From UBA10348 sp002469915 (GTDB lineage Bacteria; Bacteroidota; Rhodothermia; Rhodothermales; UBA10348), in the NCBI GenBank assembly GCA_029249345.1, contig JAQWHM010000016.1, positions 272,857 to 336,856 on the forward strand: a DNA stretch of 64,000 bases, given 5' to 3'. A program made the position numbers and the translations under genes. The notes beneath the pieces are model-generated. The model did not search any database and was not told where the DNA came from. It saw only the letters and a program-made list of their open reading frames with translations. Of the stretch, positions 42,816-51,018 are shown in pieces (within the stretch, counting starts at the first letter, position 1; each line of letters begins with the position of its first letter).

Positions 42816-45476
42816 ATGGCCCCCCAAGCCAACGGCAAAAGATTGAGTGAGCGCGGTAAATACGATCCGGCTTCAATTGAGAGTAAATGGTATGCGTACT
42901 GGGAAGAGAATGATCTCTTCTCCTCGGATGCTCACTCGGATAAAGATCCGCATGTAATCGTCATGCCACCTCCGAACGTGACCGGTCGTCTCCACATGGG
43001 ACATGCCTTGCAGGACACGGTTCAGGACGCCCTGACAAGATTGCGACGTATGCAGGGTATGGAAGCCCTCTGGGTCCCAGGTATGGATCATGCAGGTATT
43101 GCCACGCAGAATGTGGTTGAGAAAACCATCAAGGCCACTGAGCACAAGAACCGATACGATTATGGTCGGGAAGCCTTTATTGAAAAGGTTTGGGATTGGA
43201 AGGAGGAATACGGAGGAATCATTCTGGAGCAAAAACGCCGTTTGGGCGACTCCTGTGATTGGTCAAAAGAACGCTTCACCATGGACGACGGGTTTTCCCG
43301 AGCGGTTCAGGATGTGTTTGTTCGCCTCTATAAAGATGGTCTTGTGTATCGAGGAGAGTATCTCATCAATTGGTGTCCGTCGGATCGCACGGCTCTTTCA
43401 GATGAGGAAGTGGACAACGTAGAGCGTAAAGGGTCCCTTTGGTATATCCGATACCCTCTCGTTAGCGGAGATGGATTCATCGAGATCGCTACTACTCGTC
43501 CGGAGACTATGTTGGGTGATTCGGCTATTGCAGTGCACCCAGAGGATGAACGGTATGCAGGTCTGATTGGACAGATGGTCAAGCTACCCTTGACCGACCG
43601 TGAGATTCCGATTATCGCCGACGACTACGTCAAAAGCGAATTCGGAGCGGGTGCCTTGAAGGTTACTCCTGCGCATGACAAGAATGACTTTGAGATTGGA
43701 CGCAAGCACAATCTGGAAATCATCAATATTATGAACCTCGATGCCACGCTGAATGAAAACAGCGGCGCGTACGAGGGGATGAATCGATTCGATGCCCGCA
43801 AAAAGATCGTTCAGGACCTTGAAGACCAGGATTTGCTGGTAAAAATTGAGGACTATAAAGCCACGGTGCCCATTTCGCATCGGTCGAAAGATATTATTGA
43901 GCCACTCATTTCGCGACAGTGGTTTGTCAAGATGAAACCACTGGCTGAGCCTGCGCTGGAAGCCGTGCGGGATGGTCGTATCAATTTCTACCCGAAAAGA
44001 TGGGAAAACGAGTATTACAGATGGCTTGAAAACATCCGGGACTGGACGATTTCGCGCCAGTTGTGGTGGGGTCACCGAATTCCTGTTTGGTATTACACGG
44101 ATGCAGACGGCGAGATCGACGAGTCCAGGGACTTTGTTGTTTCTGTTGAGCAGCCAGAAGCCGGGATGGTTCAAGATGAGGACGTATTGGATACGTGGTT
44201 TTCTTCTTGGCTCTGGCCCTTTGCTACGCTGGGATGGCCCAAAGAAACGGACGATCTGAAGAAGTTTTATCCAGGCGCCGTGCTCGTCTCGGGATATGAT
44301 ATCCTGTTTTTCTGGATTGCCCGAATGATTATGGCCGGGTTGTACTTCATGGGAGACATTCCCTACAAGGACATTTTCATTACGGGGATGATTAAGGACA
44401 AACAGGGTCGCTGGATGTCTAAGTCGCTCGGTAATGGCATAGATCCGTTGGAAATGATCGAGGAGTATGGAGCTGATGCCGTTAGATTTTCGCTTACTGT
44501 GCTTTGTGCTCAGGGGCAGGATATCAAACTGGACCCCACGAAATTTGAGATGGGTCGAAATTTTGCCAACAAGATCTGGAATGCATTCAATGTGTTCGGA
44601 CAGTTCATGGAGGATGGCAAAGATTACCGGCGTTCTCGTTCGTTCGACGAGCTAGATTTTGCTGAGCGATGGATGGTCACCCGATTGAATCAAACGATCG
44701 AGGAGGTAAACGATGATCTGGCTCGGTACAGGCTGAACGAGGCGATTACCAAGATTTACACGCTGTTCTGGGGGGATTACTGCGACTGGTATTTGGAGCT
44801 AATCAAGCCGACTTCAGGATCAGAGATGCAGGAAGATCAGATTGCACTGGCTGTCGAACTGTTTGAAAAGATGCTTCAATTGTTGCATCCCTTCATGCCG
44901 TTTATCACCGAAGAACTCTGGACACATGTGCGTCCAAGAGAGAAAGGGGATTCGTGCATGATGTCCTCTTGGCCAGAACAGAATGCCACCGAGATGAATA
45001 CTGAATTGGCCGGCCATTTTGGCACGATGCAGGAGCTTATTTCCGGTATTCGAAATATTAAAGCTCAGTACGGAGTCTCTCCGGGGCAGGATATTTCTAC
45101 GCTTCTCATTCTCGAGCCCGCTCTTGTTGGACCTGTCGAAAGTCATCGCGATTATTTTGCCAAATTAGCACGGGTCCATGACCTGACCATTTCTACAGAT
45201 GCAAAACGTCCGCCGGCGTCGGCTTCAGCCGTCGTGGGTCGCAATCAAGTGTTCGTACCGCTCGAAGGTATGATTGATCTTGAGGTTGAGCGTGAGCGAC
45301 TACGCAAAGAGATCGAAGGGAAGGGAAAGTTTGTTCGTGCCCAGCAGGGTAAACTGTCCAATGAAAATTTTGTCGGACGGGCACCCGCTGCGGTAGTTGA
45401 AAAGGAACGTGTAAAGTTGGAAGAAGCCAAGGAAGAGCTTGGTCGCCTTCAGTCCTCATTAGACGAACTGGGTTAA
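42816..45476 (+). CDS. valS: Valyl-tRNA synthetase
   Basis: An 886-residue class I synthetase. The HIGH motif is PPPNVTGRLHMGHAL (HMGH at residues 60-63), the KMSKS loop is GRWMSKSLGNGIDP (about 529-542), and the editing domain includes TTRPETMLGDSAIAVHP and GAGALKVTPAHDKNDFE. The C-terminal anticodon-binding helices end in a coiled coil (LEVERERLRKEIEGKGKFVR), as expected for ValRS. Length is within the normal range. Upstream, about 170 bases separate it from the divergent kinase; no T-box-like leader was seen. Confidence 0.97.
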   Translation: MAPQANGKRLSERGKYDPASIESKWYAYWEENDLFSSDAHSDKDPHVIVMPPPNVTGRLHMGHALQDTVQDALTRLRRMQGMEALWVPGMDHAGIATQNVVEKTIKATEHKNRYDYGREAFIEKVWDWKEEYGGIILEQKRRLGDSCDWSKERFTMDDGFSRAVQDVFVRLYKDGLVYRGEYLINWCPSDRTALSDEEVDNVERKGSLWYIRYPLVSGDGFIEIATTRPETMLGDSAIAVHPEDERYAGLIGQMVKLPLTDREIPIIADDYVKSEFGAGALKVTPAHDKNDFEIGRKHNLEIINIMNLDATLNENSGAYEGMNRFDARKKIVQDLEDQDLLVKIEDYKATVPISHRSKDIIEPLISRQWFVKMKPLAEPALEAVRDGRINFYPKRWENEYYRWLENIRDWTISRQLWWGHRIPVWYYTDADGEIDESRDFVVSVEQPEAGMVQDEDVLDTWFSSWLWPFATLGWPKETDDLKKFYPGAVLVSGYDILFFWIARMIMAGLYFMGDIPYKDIFITGMIKDKQGRWMSKSLGNGIDPLEMIEEYGADAVRFSLTVLCAQGQDIKLDPTKFEMGRNFANKIWNAFNVFGQFMEDGKDYRRSRSFDELDFAERWMVTRLNQTIEEVNDDLARYRLNEAITKIYTLFWGDYCDWYLELIKPTSGSEMQEDQIALAVELFEKMLQLLHPFMPFITEELWTHVRPREKGDSCMMSSWPEQNATEMNTELAGHFGTMQELISGIRNIKAQYGVSPGQDISTLLILEPALVGPVESHRDYFAKLARVHDLTISTDAKRPPASASAVVGRNQVFVPLEGMIDLEVERERLRKEIEGKGKFVRAQQGKLSNENFVGRAPAAVVEKERVKLEEAKEELGRLQSSLDELG

Positions 45477-45555
45477 AAAAAGCATCCGATTCTGATCTCA
45501 CGCGTTACATAGGTATTCGACTAAATATCGAGCACTTATCCATTGGAGTACGATC

Positions 45556-46404
45556 ATGAGAAGAGTGTTGGTAGCCTTGTTCCTGCTTGGGGTTTCGGTT
45601 TCTCAGGTACAAGCTCAGGAGGTAGAAGAGTTTACGCAACTGATTCTTACCGATGGGAGTCAGCTAGTTGGAAACATCTTGGATGAAACCGACCAGGAGC
45701 TCCGTTTTATGACGCTTTCTGGTCTCGAGTTCACGATTCGAGTCGAAGAGATTGAGTCTCGGAAAACCATCAGAGCGAGATTGAGAAATGGGAAACTGGT
45801 CAAATTTGACCCGAACGTTTCCCGATTGTTTTTTTCCGCCACGGGGCGACCCGTGCCAAAAGGGACAGGCTATTTTTCTCTTCATGAGCTGTTTTTTGCT
45901 TCTGGCGGCATAGGCGTCTCCGAGAGCTTCGTTTTTGCTGGCGGAATATCCCTATTTCCAGGCCTATCGGAACAGTTAGTCTATTTGGCTCCCAAAGCAA
46001 CCGTTTATAATAAAAACAATCGTTCCTTTTCGGTTGGGGCCCTTTTGGGAACGGTTACCGGTGAATCAGGCTATGGCGGAATATTTTATGGAGCGGGCAC
46101 ATTTGGCCCAGAAGACCAAGCCATAACTATTGGTACTGGGTTTCTGTTTGGCGGTGGCGATGTGGTTTCTACCCCGATCATTATGATTGGAGCAGAAAAA
46201 CAGTTAGGCTCGCGAACCAAGTTTATCACAGAGAACTATTTTATGCCCGGTATTTCGGCGAACGGTGTTTTGAGCTTGGGTATTCGCATCATCGGGGACC
46301 GATTGACCACCGATGTAGCTGCTCTTACGCACACAGCGGTGCTGAACGAAGGGGGCTTTCCGTTTTTTCCATGGGTAAGCTTTTCCTATAACTTTGGTCA
46401 TTGA
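45556..46404 (+). CDS. Exported beta-barrel protein with N-terminal small domain
   Basis: A 282-residue exported protein. Signal peptide VLVALFLLGVSVSQVQAQ (about 4-21) leads to a short beta domain (LILTDGSQLVGNILDETDQ, FTIRVEEIESRKTI) that resembles an Sm-like or translocation-type fold, followed by many short amphipathic strands (FVFAGGISLFPG, ILGTVTG-type repeats) ending FPWVSFSYNFGH, a barrel-type C-terminus. It is probably an outer-membrane protein of unknown cargo. The next gene starts one base after its stop. Confidence 0.72.
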   Translation: MRRVLVALFLLGVSVSQVQAQEVEEFTQLILTDGSQLVGNILDETDQELRFMTLSGLEFTIRVEEIESRKTIRARLRNGKLVKFDPNVSRLFFSATGRPVPKGTGYFSLHELFFASGGIGVSESFVFAGGISLFPGLSEQLVYLAPKATVYNKNNRSFSVGALLGTVTGESGYGGIFYGAGTFGPEDQAITIGTGFLFGGGDVVSTPIIMIGAEKQLGSRTKFITENYFMPGISANGVLSLGIRIIGDRLTTDVAALTHTAVLNEGGFPFFPWVSFSYNFGH

Positions 46405-46405
46405 T

Positions 46406-46744
46406 GTGAAATGGATTGCTTTGGTCGTGATGGCCGGTCTTTTGATTGGTTGTGGAGAAGCAACGACCGACGCTCAGAAACGCGTTCGGGTGCAGAATAT
46501 TACCTATAAATTGCATCCCGGAGGAGCGCGGATAATTACCGGAGAAGTGAAAAACCTATCGGACCAATATATTTCGATTGCTCAGGTTGACATTTCCTTA
46601 TTTGACTCGGACAACCGGAAGGTCGAAAGTATGAACGTAGTCGTGCGAGATATCGCTATAGACTCGCTGGTATCATTTCGCGAGCCGGTCCATTCCGACT
46701 TTGATGTACGCGGTGCGAGAGCGAGGGCCGTTTTCTTGCCATAG
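46406..46744 (+). CDS. Lipoprotein with FxLYD-type domain
   Basis: A 112-residue lipoprotein. From GTG at 46406, one base after the previous stop (TGATGTG), the signal KWIALVVMAGLLIGC places the lipobox cysteine near residue 16. A single domain follows: ITGEVKNLSDQYISIAQVDI, then SLFDSDNRKV and SFREPVHSDFDV, the strand pattern of FxLYD proteins, which are often found as extracytoplasmic adhesion or sensing modules. The frame could also start at TTG 46394, inside the upstream gene, but that would lengthen the signal unnaturally. Confidence 0.75.
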   Translation: MKWIALVVMAGLLIGCGEATTDAQKRVRVQNITYKLHPGGARIITGEVKNLSDQYISIAQVDISLFDSDNRKVESMNVVVRDIAIDSLVSFREPVHSDFDVRGARARAVFLP

Positions 46745-46747
46745 GTG

Positions 46748-46773
46748 TTTTTTTGCGACGTACCGCAAAAAAA
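46748..46773. repeat. Perfect 10-bp inverted repeat after the FxLYD gene
   Basis: TTTTTTTGCG (46748-46757) and CGCAAAAAAA (46764-46773) are exact reverse complements around the loop ACGTAC. The stem is A/T-rich except for three GC pairs, and no T-run follows the right arm. It may be a weak end-of-transcript hairpin rather than a standard terminator. Confidence 0.5.
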
Positions 46774-46848
46774 TAGATTTCTGTCGTTACAGGGAATAGG
46801 GTCCCCCCGCAACAAAGGGGCCGACACTAGATTTTTCACTCATACCAA

Positions 46849-47205
46849 TTGACGTTGCCTGATCAACGCGACATAGCACATCCCCAAGTATCATTCTTGG
46901 AACCGGGTCAGAGTTTACACGCTGATCACAGCGAGGCCCTTCACTCCGAGGCCCTTCACTCCGAGCCACCTTCGCAGGGCACACGTGTTGTTAATCCAAC
47001 CGAAGAGTCAGGCCAGCGGGAAGTTCCTACGCGTAGAGTAGAGTTGCCGGAAAGTCGCATGCGACGTTCATTCCGAATTCCGATTATAGCGGCGCTCGTC
47101 TGGATCGTAACCATGCTCGCGATTTTCTATCTGGGCAGACAGGTTTCCGGTTATTATGCTCCCGTCGTTCAGGGAGATCGCGTAGAATTTGTAGGCCGAT
47201 CTTAA
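46849..47205 (+). CDS. Small single-span membrane protein
   Basis: The frame from TTG at 46849 gives 118 residues. The N-terminal half is polar and contains a repeated SEALH unit, encoded by two 15-bp tandem copies (46933-46962). The C-terminal half has one hydrophobic helix (IPIIAALVWIVTMLAIFYL, about 77-95) and a tail ending VEFVGRS. An internal ATG at 47059 preceded by GGAAAG would give a 48-residue protein beginning RRSFRIP, which is also possible. No family was recognised. Confidence 0.45.
   Translation: MTLPDQRDIAHPQVSFLEPGQSLHADHSEALHSEALHSEPPSQGTRVVNPTEESGQREVPTRRVELPESRMRRSFRIPIIAALVWIVTMLAIFYLGRQVSGYYAPVVQGDRVEFVGRS
46933..46965 (+). repeat. Tandem 15-bp direct repeat
   Basis: GAGGCCCTTCACTCC occurs at 46933-46947 and again at 46948-46962, followed by a third GAG at 46963-46965. 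It adds one SEALH unit to the small membrane protein and is likely a replication-slippage product. Confidence 0.85.
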
Positions 47206-47268
47206 GCACCTTTGCTTAACTGCTGATTTCGAGTACATTTGTAGGGTAAACCAACCCCTTTTAGGTCC

Positions 47269-48585
47269 ATGTACTCTCGTCGAAAATTTCTCGGTACGTT
47301 AGGATTGCCTGCTGCAGCCAGCATGATGGCAACGACGTTTAATCCCGCATCCATCCCCGGCTACTTTGAAATGCTGGCAAACAAATCTGGAACACCAGAT
47401 CAGATTGCGCAGGATGAGGACTTTTGGCACGAGATTCAGCAGGCATTCACCGTGGATCGTTCGCTAGTGAACCTCAATAATGGTGGTGTCAGCCCGGCTC
47501 CAGCTATTGTTCAGCAGGCTATGAAAGCGCACCTGGACTACATGAATCAGGCGCCAGTATACACCATGTGGCGGATTCTTCAGCCGCAAGCAGAAGGCGT
47601 ACGGCAACGTCTCGCTCGGGAGTTTGGTGCTAGCGCCGAAGAAATTGCCCTCACTCGCAACGCAAGTGAGGGATTGCAGATATGTCAGAATGGGTTTGAT
47701 TTTGAGCCGGGTGATGAAGTCCTAACTACGACGCAAGACTACGGTCGGATGATTAATACGTTCAAGCAACGTGAGCGTCGGGATGGAATCGTGTTAAAGC
47801 AATTTTCAATTCCGATTCCTGCCGAAGACCCGGACGAAATCGTTCGTTTGTTTGAGGCGAACATTACGCCCAAAACGAAGGCCATCTTGATGTGCCACAT
47901 CATCAATATCACGGGGCAAATACTGCCTGTGAAAGGAGTGGTACAGATGGCGCGTAAGCGTGGTATTCCAGTGATTGTAGATGGAGCTCATTCATTTGCA
48001 CACTTTGCATTCAAACAAGAAGATCTGGATTGCGACTATTTCGCGACTTCCCTGCATAAATGGCTGCTCGCACCCATCGGGACCGGCATGCTGTACGTGC
48101 GTAAAAACAAGATCAAAGACCTCTGGCCCATGCAGGCGGCCACTGAAGCTAGAGATGAGGACATCCGTAAGTTTGAGGAAATCGGTACCCATCCGGAGGC
48201 CAACCAGATTGCGATTTCCGAAGCGTTAACATTTCACCAGGGAATCGGGGCAGAAAACAAAGAAGCTCGCCTTCGCTACCTTCGCGACTACTGGGCGAAT
48301 CGACTTCTTGAGCACGATCGTATTTACCTCAATACGAGCCAAGACCCGAGATTTTCCTGCTGTATTGGAAACGTCGGTATCCGGGGCATTGATACGACTT
48401 TAGTTGGGAAGTACATGTGGGATGAACACCGCATCATTATCACGCCCATCAAGCATAAAGAGTTTGAAGGGGCTCGGGTCACGGCTAACGTTTACACGAC
48501 GATTGAAGAGCTGGAACGCTTCTGCGATGCCATGGAGTACCTAGCTAACAATGGTCTCCCCGCTAAATATCTTCCTGCCGACTAA
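47269..48585 (+). CDS. Class V aminotransferase with Tat-type signal (isopenicillin N epimerase-like)
   Basis: A 438-residue PLP enzyme. It opens with a twin-arginine-type signal (YSRRKFLGTLGLPAAAS), so it may act outside the cytoplasm. The fold-type I core includes LNNGGVSPAPAIVQQAMKAH, ALTRNASEGLQICQNG and VDGAHSFAHFAF. The PLP-binding lysine is in SLHKWLLAPIGTGMLY (about residue 263). The C-terminal GNVGIRGIDTTLVG matches the isopenicillin N epimerase-like group of class V enzymes. The substrate is unknown. Translation is continuous with lhgO, whose TTG start directly follows the stop. Confidence 0.85.
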   Translation: MYSRRKFLGTLGLPAAASMMATTFNPASIPGYFEMLANKSGTPDQIAQDEDFWHEIQQAFTVDRSLVNLNNGGVSPAPAIVQQAMKAHLDYMNQAPVYTMWRILQPQAEGVRQRLAREFGASAEEIALTRNASEGLQICQNGFDFEPGDEVLTTTQDYGRMINTFKQRERRDGIVLKQFSIPIPAEDPDEIVRLFEANITPKTKAILMCHIINITGQILPVKGVVQMARKRGIPVIVDGAHSFAHFAFKQEDLDCDYFATSLHKWLLAPIGTGMLYVRKNKIKDLWPMQAATEARDEDIRKFEEIGTHPEANQIAISEALTFHQGIGAENKEARLRYLRDYWANRLLEHDRIYLNTSQDPRFSCCIGNVGIRGIDTTLVGKYMWDEHRIIITPIKHKEFEGARVTANVYTTIEELERFCDAMEYLANNGLPAKYLPAD

Positions 48586-49788
48586 TTGGACTTCAGAAAG
48601 GTTGCTTTGATTGGAGGGGGGCTTGTGGGGCTCTCGACGGCTTACGCTATTTCAATGCGGTGGCCGGACGTCAGGATAACCCTTTTTGAGAAGGAGCCCG
48701 ATGTTTCAGCTCATCAATCGGGTCGGAATTCGGGCGTAATCCATTCCGGGATTTACTACACACCAGGTTCCTTGAAAGCTGAGCTGTGCCGGGAGGGTCG
48801 AAAGAGACTGGTTGAGTTTTGCCGCTCCGAGGGAATCCAGTATGATACCTGTGGAAAGGTGATCGTTGCGGTCACAAAGGATGAAGTGTCTGGCCTTGAA
48901 CGGATTTATGCGCGTGGTCAGGAAAATGGAGTTCGGTGTACGATGCTATCGGCCGAACAGCTTCAGCGTATTGAACCGAGCGCCGTTGGCCTCAAAGCGA
49001 TTCACGTTCCCGATGCAGGCATTGTAGACTTTGTGGGGGTGGCTAAGCGACTCGCGGCCATTCTGGGTGAGCGGCATCACCTAGTGAGATTGAATGCAGA
49101 GGTGACGGGCTTGAGGCCGGAAAAAGAGGGCGCTGTAGTTCGTTGGGGGTCCGAAAGTGATTCATTTGACCTAGTTGTGAATTGCGCAGGGCTTCATTCG
49201 GATCGCATTGCGCGCATGGCAGGGGTGGATCCCGGTATGCAAATCGTTCCTTTCAGGGGAGTCTACTACGAACTGCGTCCAGAGGCGCGTCGTTTATGCA
49301 ATCATCTGATCTATCCCGTTCCGGACCCAGCCTATCCATTCCTTGGCGTTCACTTCACTCGCATGATCGATGGACGAGTAGAAGTTGGACCCAATGCGGT
49401 GCTTGCTACTGGAAGAGAGGGGTATAGCCTTCGTTCGATTAATCTGCGAGATCTTTTGGAGGCGTCCAAATATTCTGGTTTTCGGAGCATGGCTCGCGCG
49501 CATTGGCGCAAAGGCATTACGGAAATACACCGAACCGTATCCAAACACGCTTATTTGAAGGCAATCAAGGTCTTGGTACCTGAAGTAACAGCAGACGATC
49601 TCGTGCCATGCCGATCCGGCATTCGCGCCCAAGCATTACGCGAAGATGGGTCCATGGTGGACGATTTCGTCATTATAGATCAGCCGGGAATGATACATGT
49701 GTGTAATGCACCATCCCCGGCTGCTACGGCTTGTCTTTCAATCGGAGACCATATCGCCTCACGTGTTGGAAATCGCTTATTCGCCTGA
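48586..49788 (+). CDS. lhgO: L-2-hydroxyglutarate oxidase
   Basis: A 400-residue FAD enzyme oxidising L-2-hydroxyglutarate to 2-oxoglutarate. The dinucleotide fold is VALIGGGLVGLSTAYAIS (about 6-23), then SAHQSGRNSGVIHSGIYY, characteristic of LhgO, and DLVVNCAGLHSDRIARMAG. The C-terminus has LVPCRSGIRAQAL and NAPSPAATACLSIGDHIA. It begins with TTG immediately after the aminotransferase stop (no gap), suggesting coupled expression, and its stop overlaps the convergent doxX gene by 12 bases. Confidence 0.9.
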   Translation: MDFRKVALIGGGLVGLSTAYAISMRWPDVRITLFEKEPDVSAHQSGRNSGVIHSGIYYTPGSLKAELCREGRKRLVEFCRSEGIQYDTCGKVIVAVTKDEVSGLERIYARGQENGVRCTMLSAEQLQRIEPSAVGLKAIHVPDAGIVDFVGVAKRLAAILGERHHLVRLNAEVTGLRPEKEGAVVRWGSESDSFDLVVNCAGLHSDRIARMAGVDPGMQIVPFRGVYYELRPEARRLCNHLIYPVPDPAYPFLGVHFTRMIDGRVEVGPNAVLATGREGYSLRSINLRDLLEASKYSGFRSMARAHWRKGITEIHRTVSKHAYLKAIKVLVPEVTADDLVPCRSGIRAQALREDGSMVDDFVIIDQPGMIHVCNAPSPAATACLSIGDHIASRVGNRLFA

Positions 49789-50172
49789 TTGCTTGGCGTC
49801 AAGGCTCATTGGACCGGCTCCGAAGTGACTCAGAAGGAGTGCTGCGCCGGCCAAGGACATGTCTTTCATAAACATGGTCATGGCTTGTTGGCCACCTGTA
49901 CTCAGCATAGGAGCCCAGGTTAAAAACGTGGTCGCCAATAAAAATACAGCGAGTCCGAGAGCAGCTTGTTTGGTCCGATATCCTACAAGAACGGCAACTC
50001 CGCCGAGGACCAACACAACGCCGGTTGCAATTACGATGAGCATAGGAAACGGAAGAAAGGACGGGACCATACCTCCATCGATCATAGCTTGTCCGTCTGT
50101 GAAATGGCCTATTCCAAACATGATGAACATAGCAGAGAAAAGGACTCTTCCGATCAAGGGTATAAATTTCAT
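49777..50172 (-). CDS. DoxX-family membrane protein
   Basis: A 131-residue protein with four membrane helices. GRVLFSAMFIMFGIGHFTDG (about 8-27) is the DoxX-type opening, followed by ATGVVLVLGGVAVLVGY, AALGLAVFLLATTFLTW and MSLAGAALLLSHFGAGP. Members of this family are linked to redox and thiol stress in some bacteria; the role here is not shown. The gene overlaps the end of lhgO by 12 bases on the opposite strand. Confidence 0.85.
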   Translation of the reverse strand: MKFIPLIGRVLFSAMFIMFGIGHFTDGQAMIDGGMVPSFLPFPMLIVIATGVVLVLGGVAVLVGYRTKQAALGLAVFLLATTFLTWAPMLSTGGQQAMTMFMKDMSLAGAALLLSHFGAGPMSLDAKQSGE

Positions 50173-50271
50173 TGTAGAGGGAGGTTTGGTTCGTGGGTGA
50201 TGGTGTTGGGTTCGAAACGCGCAAGTATTGATTTCTTGACCCAGGATTATGTGGAGTTAGCTGTCAAAGAG

Positions 50272-51015
50272 TTACGATAGGCTCTTAGTGCTATCAAGAA
50301 GGCCACTATTCGAAAAATGACGCAGGATAGAGTTCGGAAATCCTGATGAGACTTCTATACCGATGGGTACGCCCGTTACCGGGTGCATGAACTGTATTCC
50401 AGTGGCCGCAAGCATCATCCGATCTGCATACAGTGTTTCCCTAAGGAAGTGATTATGATCTCGATCTCCGTATTTCCGATCCCCCAGAATGGGGTGGAAA
50501 ATGTGCTTGAAGTGGCGACGGATTTGATGTTTTCGCCCCGTTAGTGGGCGGATGTCTAGTAGTGAATATCTAGCTGTCTCGTATCGGCCAACCGGTGTGT
50601 CGATCTCCGTTCGACTAATCACGGAGTATTTCGTCGTTGCTTCCTGTGCCGGTTTGTCTTTGCGGGCTTTGCCGTCGGTTGTTTTATCCAAGCGCTCCTT
50701 GAGCGCATGGTCAATAATACCTGGCTCATGGATCCAGCCTCTTACAATAGCTCGATAGGTTTTTGTGATGGAACGAGATTGGAATAGTTCAGAGAGCAAC
50801 CGCGCAGATGTAGCATCGAGCGCGAAAAGCAGTACCCCCGACGTTCCTTTGTCCAGCCTGTGGATCGTGTAGACTTGTTTATCCAGTTGATTTCGCAAGG
50901 TTTGCATGGCAACCACGCGCTCCTGGGCCGCCATTTTGGTGCGATGCACCAACATGCCGGCCGGCTTGTCAACGGCGACTAGAAATTCGTCTTGGTACAG
51001 GATATCTAGCGTCAC
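50272..51015 (-). CDS. truC: tRNA pseudouridine synthase C
   Basis: A 247-residue RluA-family enzyme making pseudouridine at position 65 of tRNAs. The catalytic aspartate is in IHRLDKGTSGVLLFAL (about 49-64; Asp53). The N-terminal LDILYQDEFLVAVDKPAGML with VHRTKMAAQERVVAMQTL, and the late LTGRKHQIRRHFKHIFHPILG with GDRKYGD, match TruC rather than RluA-D. It begins with GTG, three bases after the choice-of-anchor B gene stop. Confidence 0.9.
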   Translation of the reverse strand: MTLDILYQDEFLVAVDKPAGMLVHRTKMAAQERVVAMQTLRNQLDKQVYTIHRLDKGTSGVLLFALDATSARLLSELFQSRSITKTYRAIVRGWIHEPGIIDHALKERLDKTTDGKARKDKPAQEATTKYSVISRTEIDTPVGRYETARYSLLDIRPLTGRKHQIRRHFKHIFHPILGDRKYGDRDHNHFLRETLYADRMMLAATGIQFMHPVTGVPIGIEVSSGFPNSILRHFSNSGLLDSTKSLS

Positions 51016-51018
51016 AGG

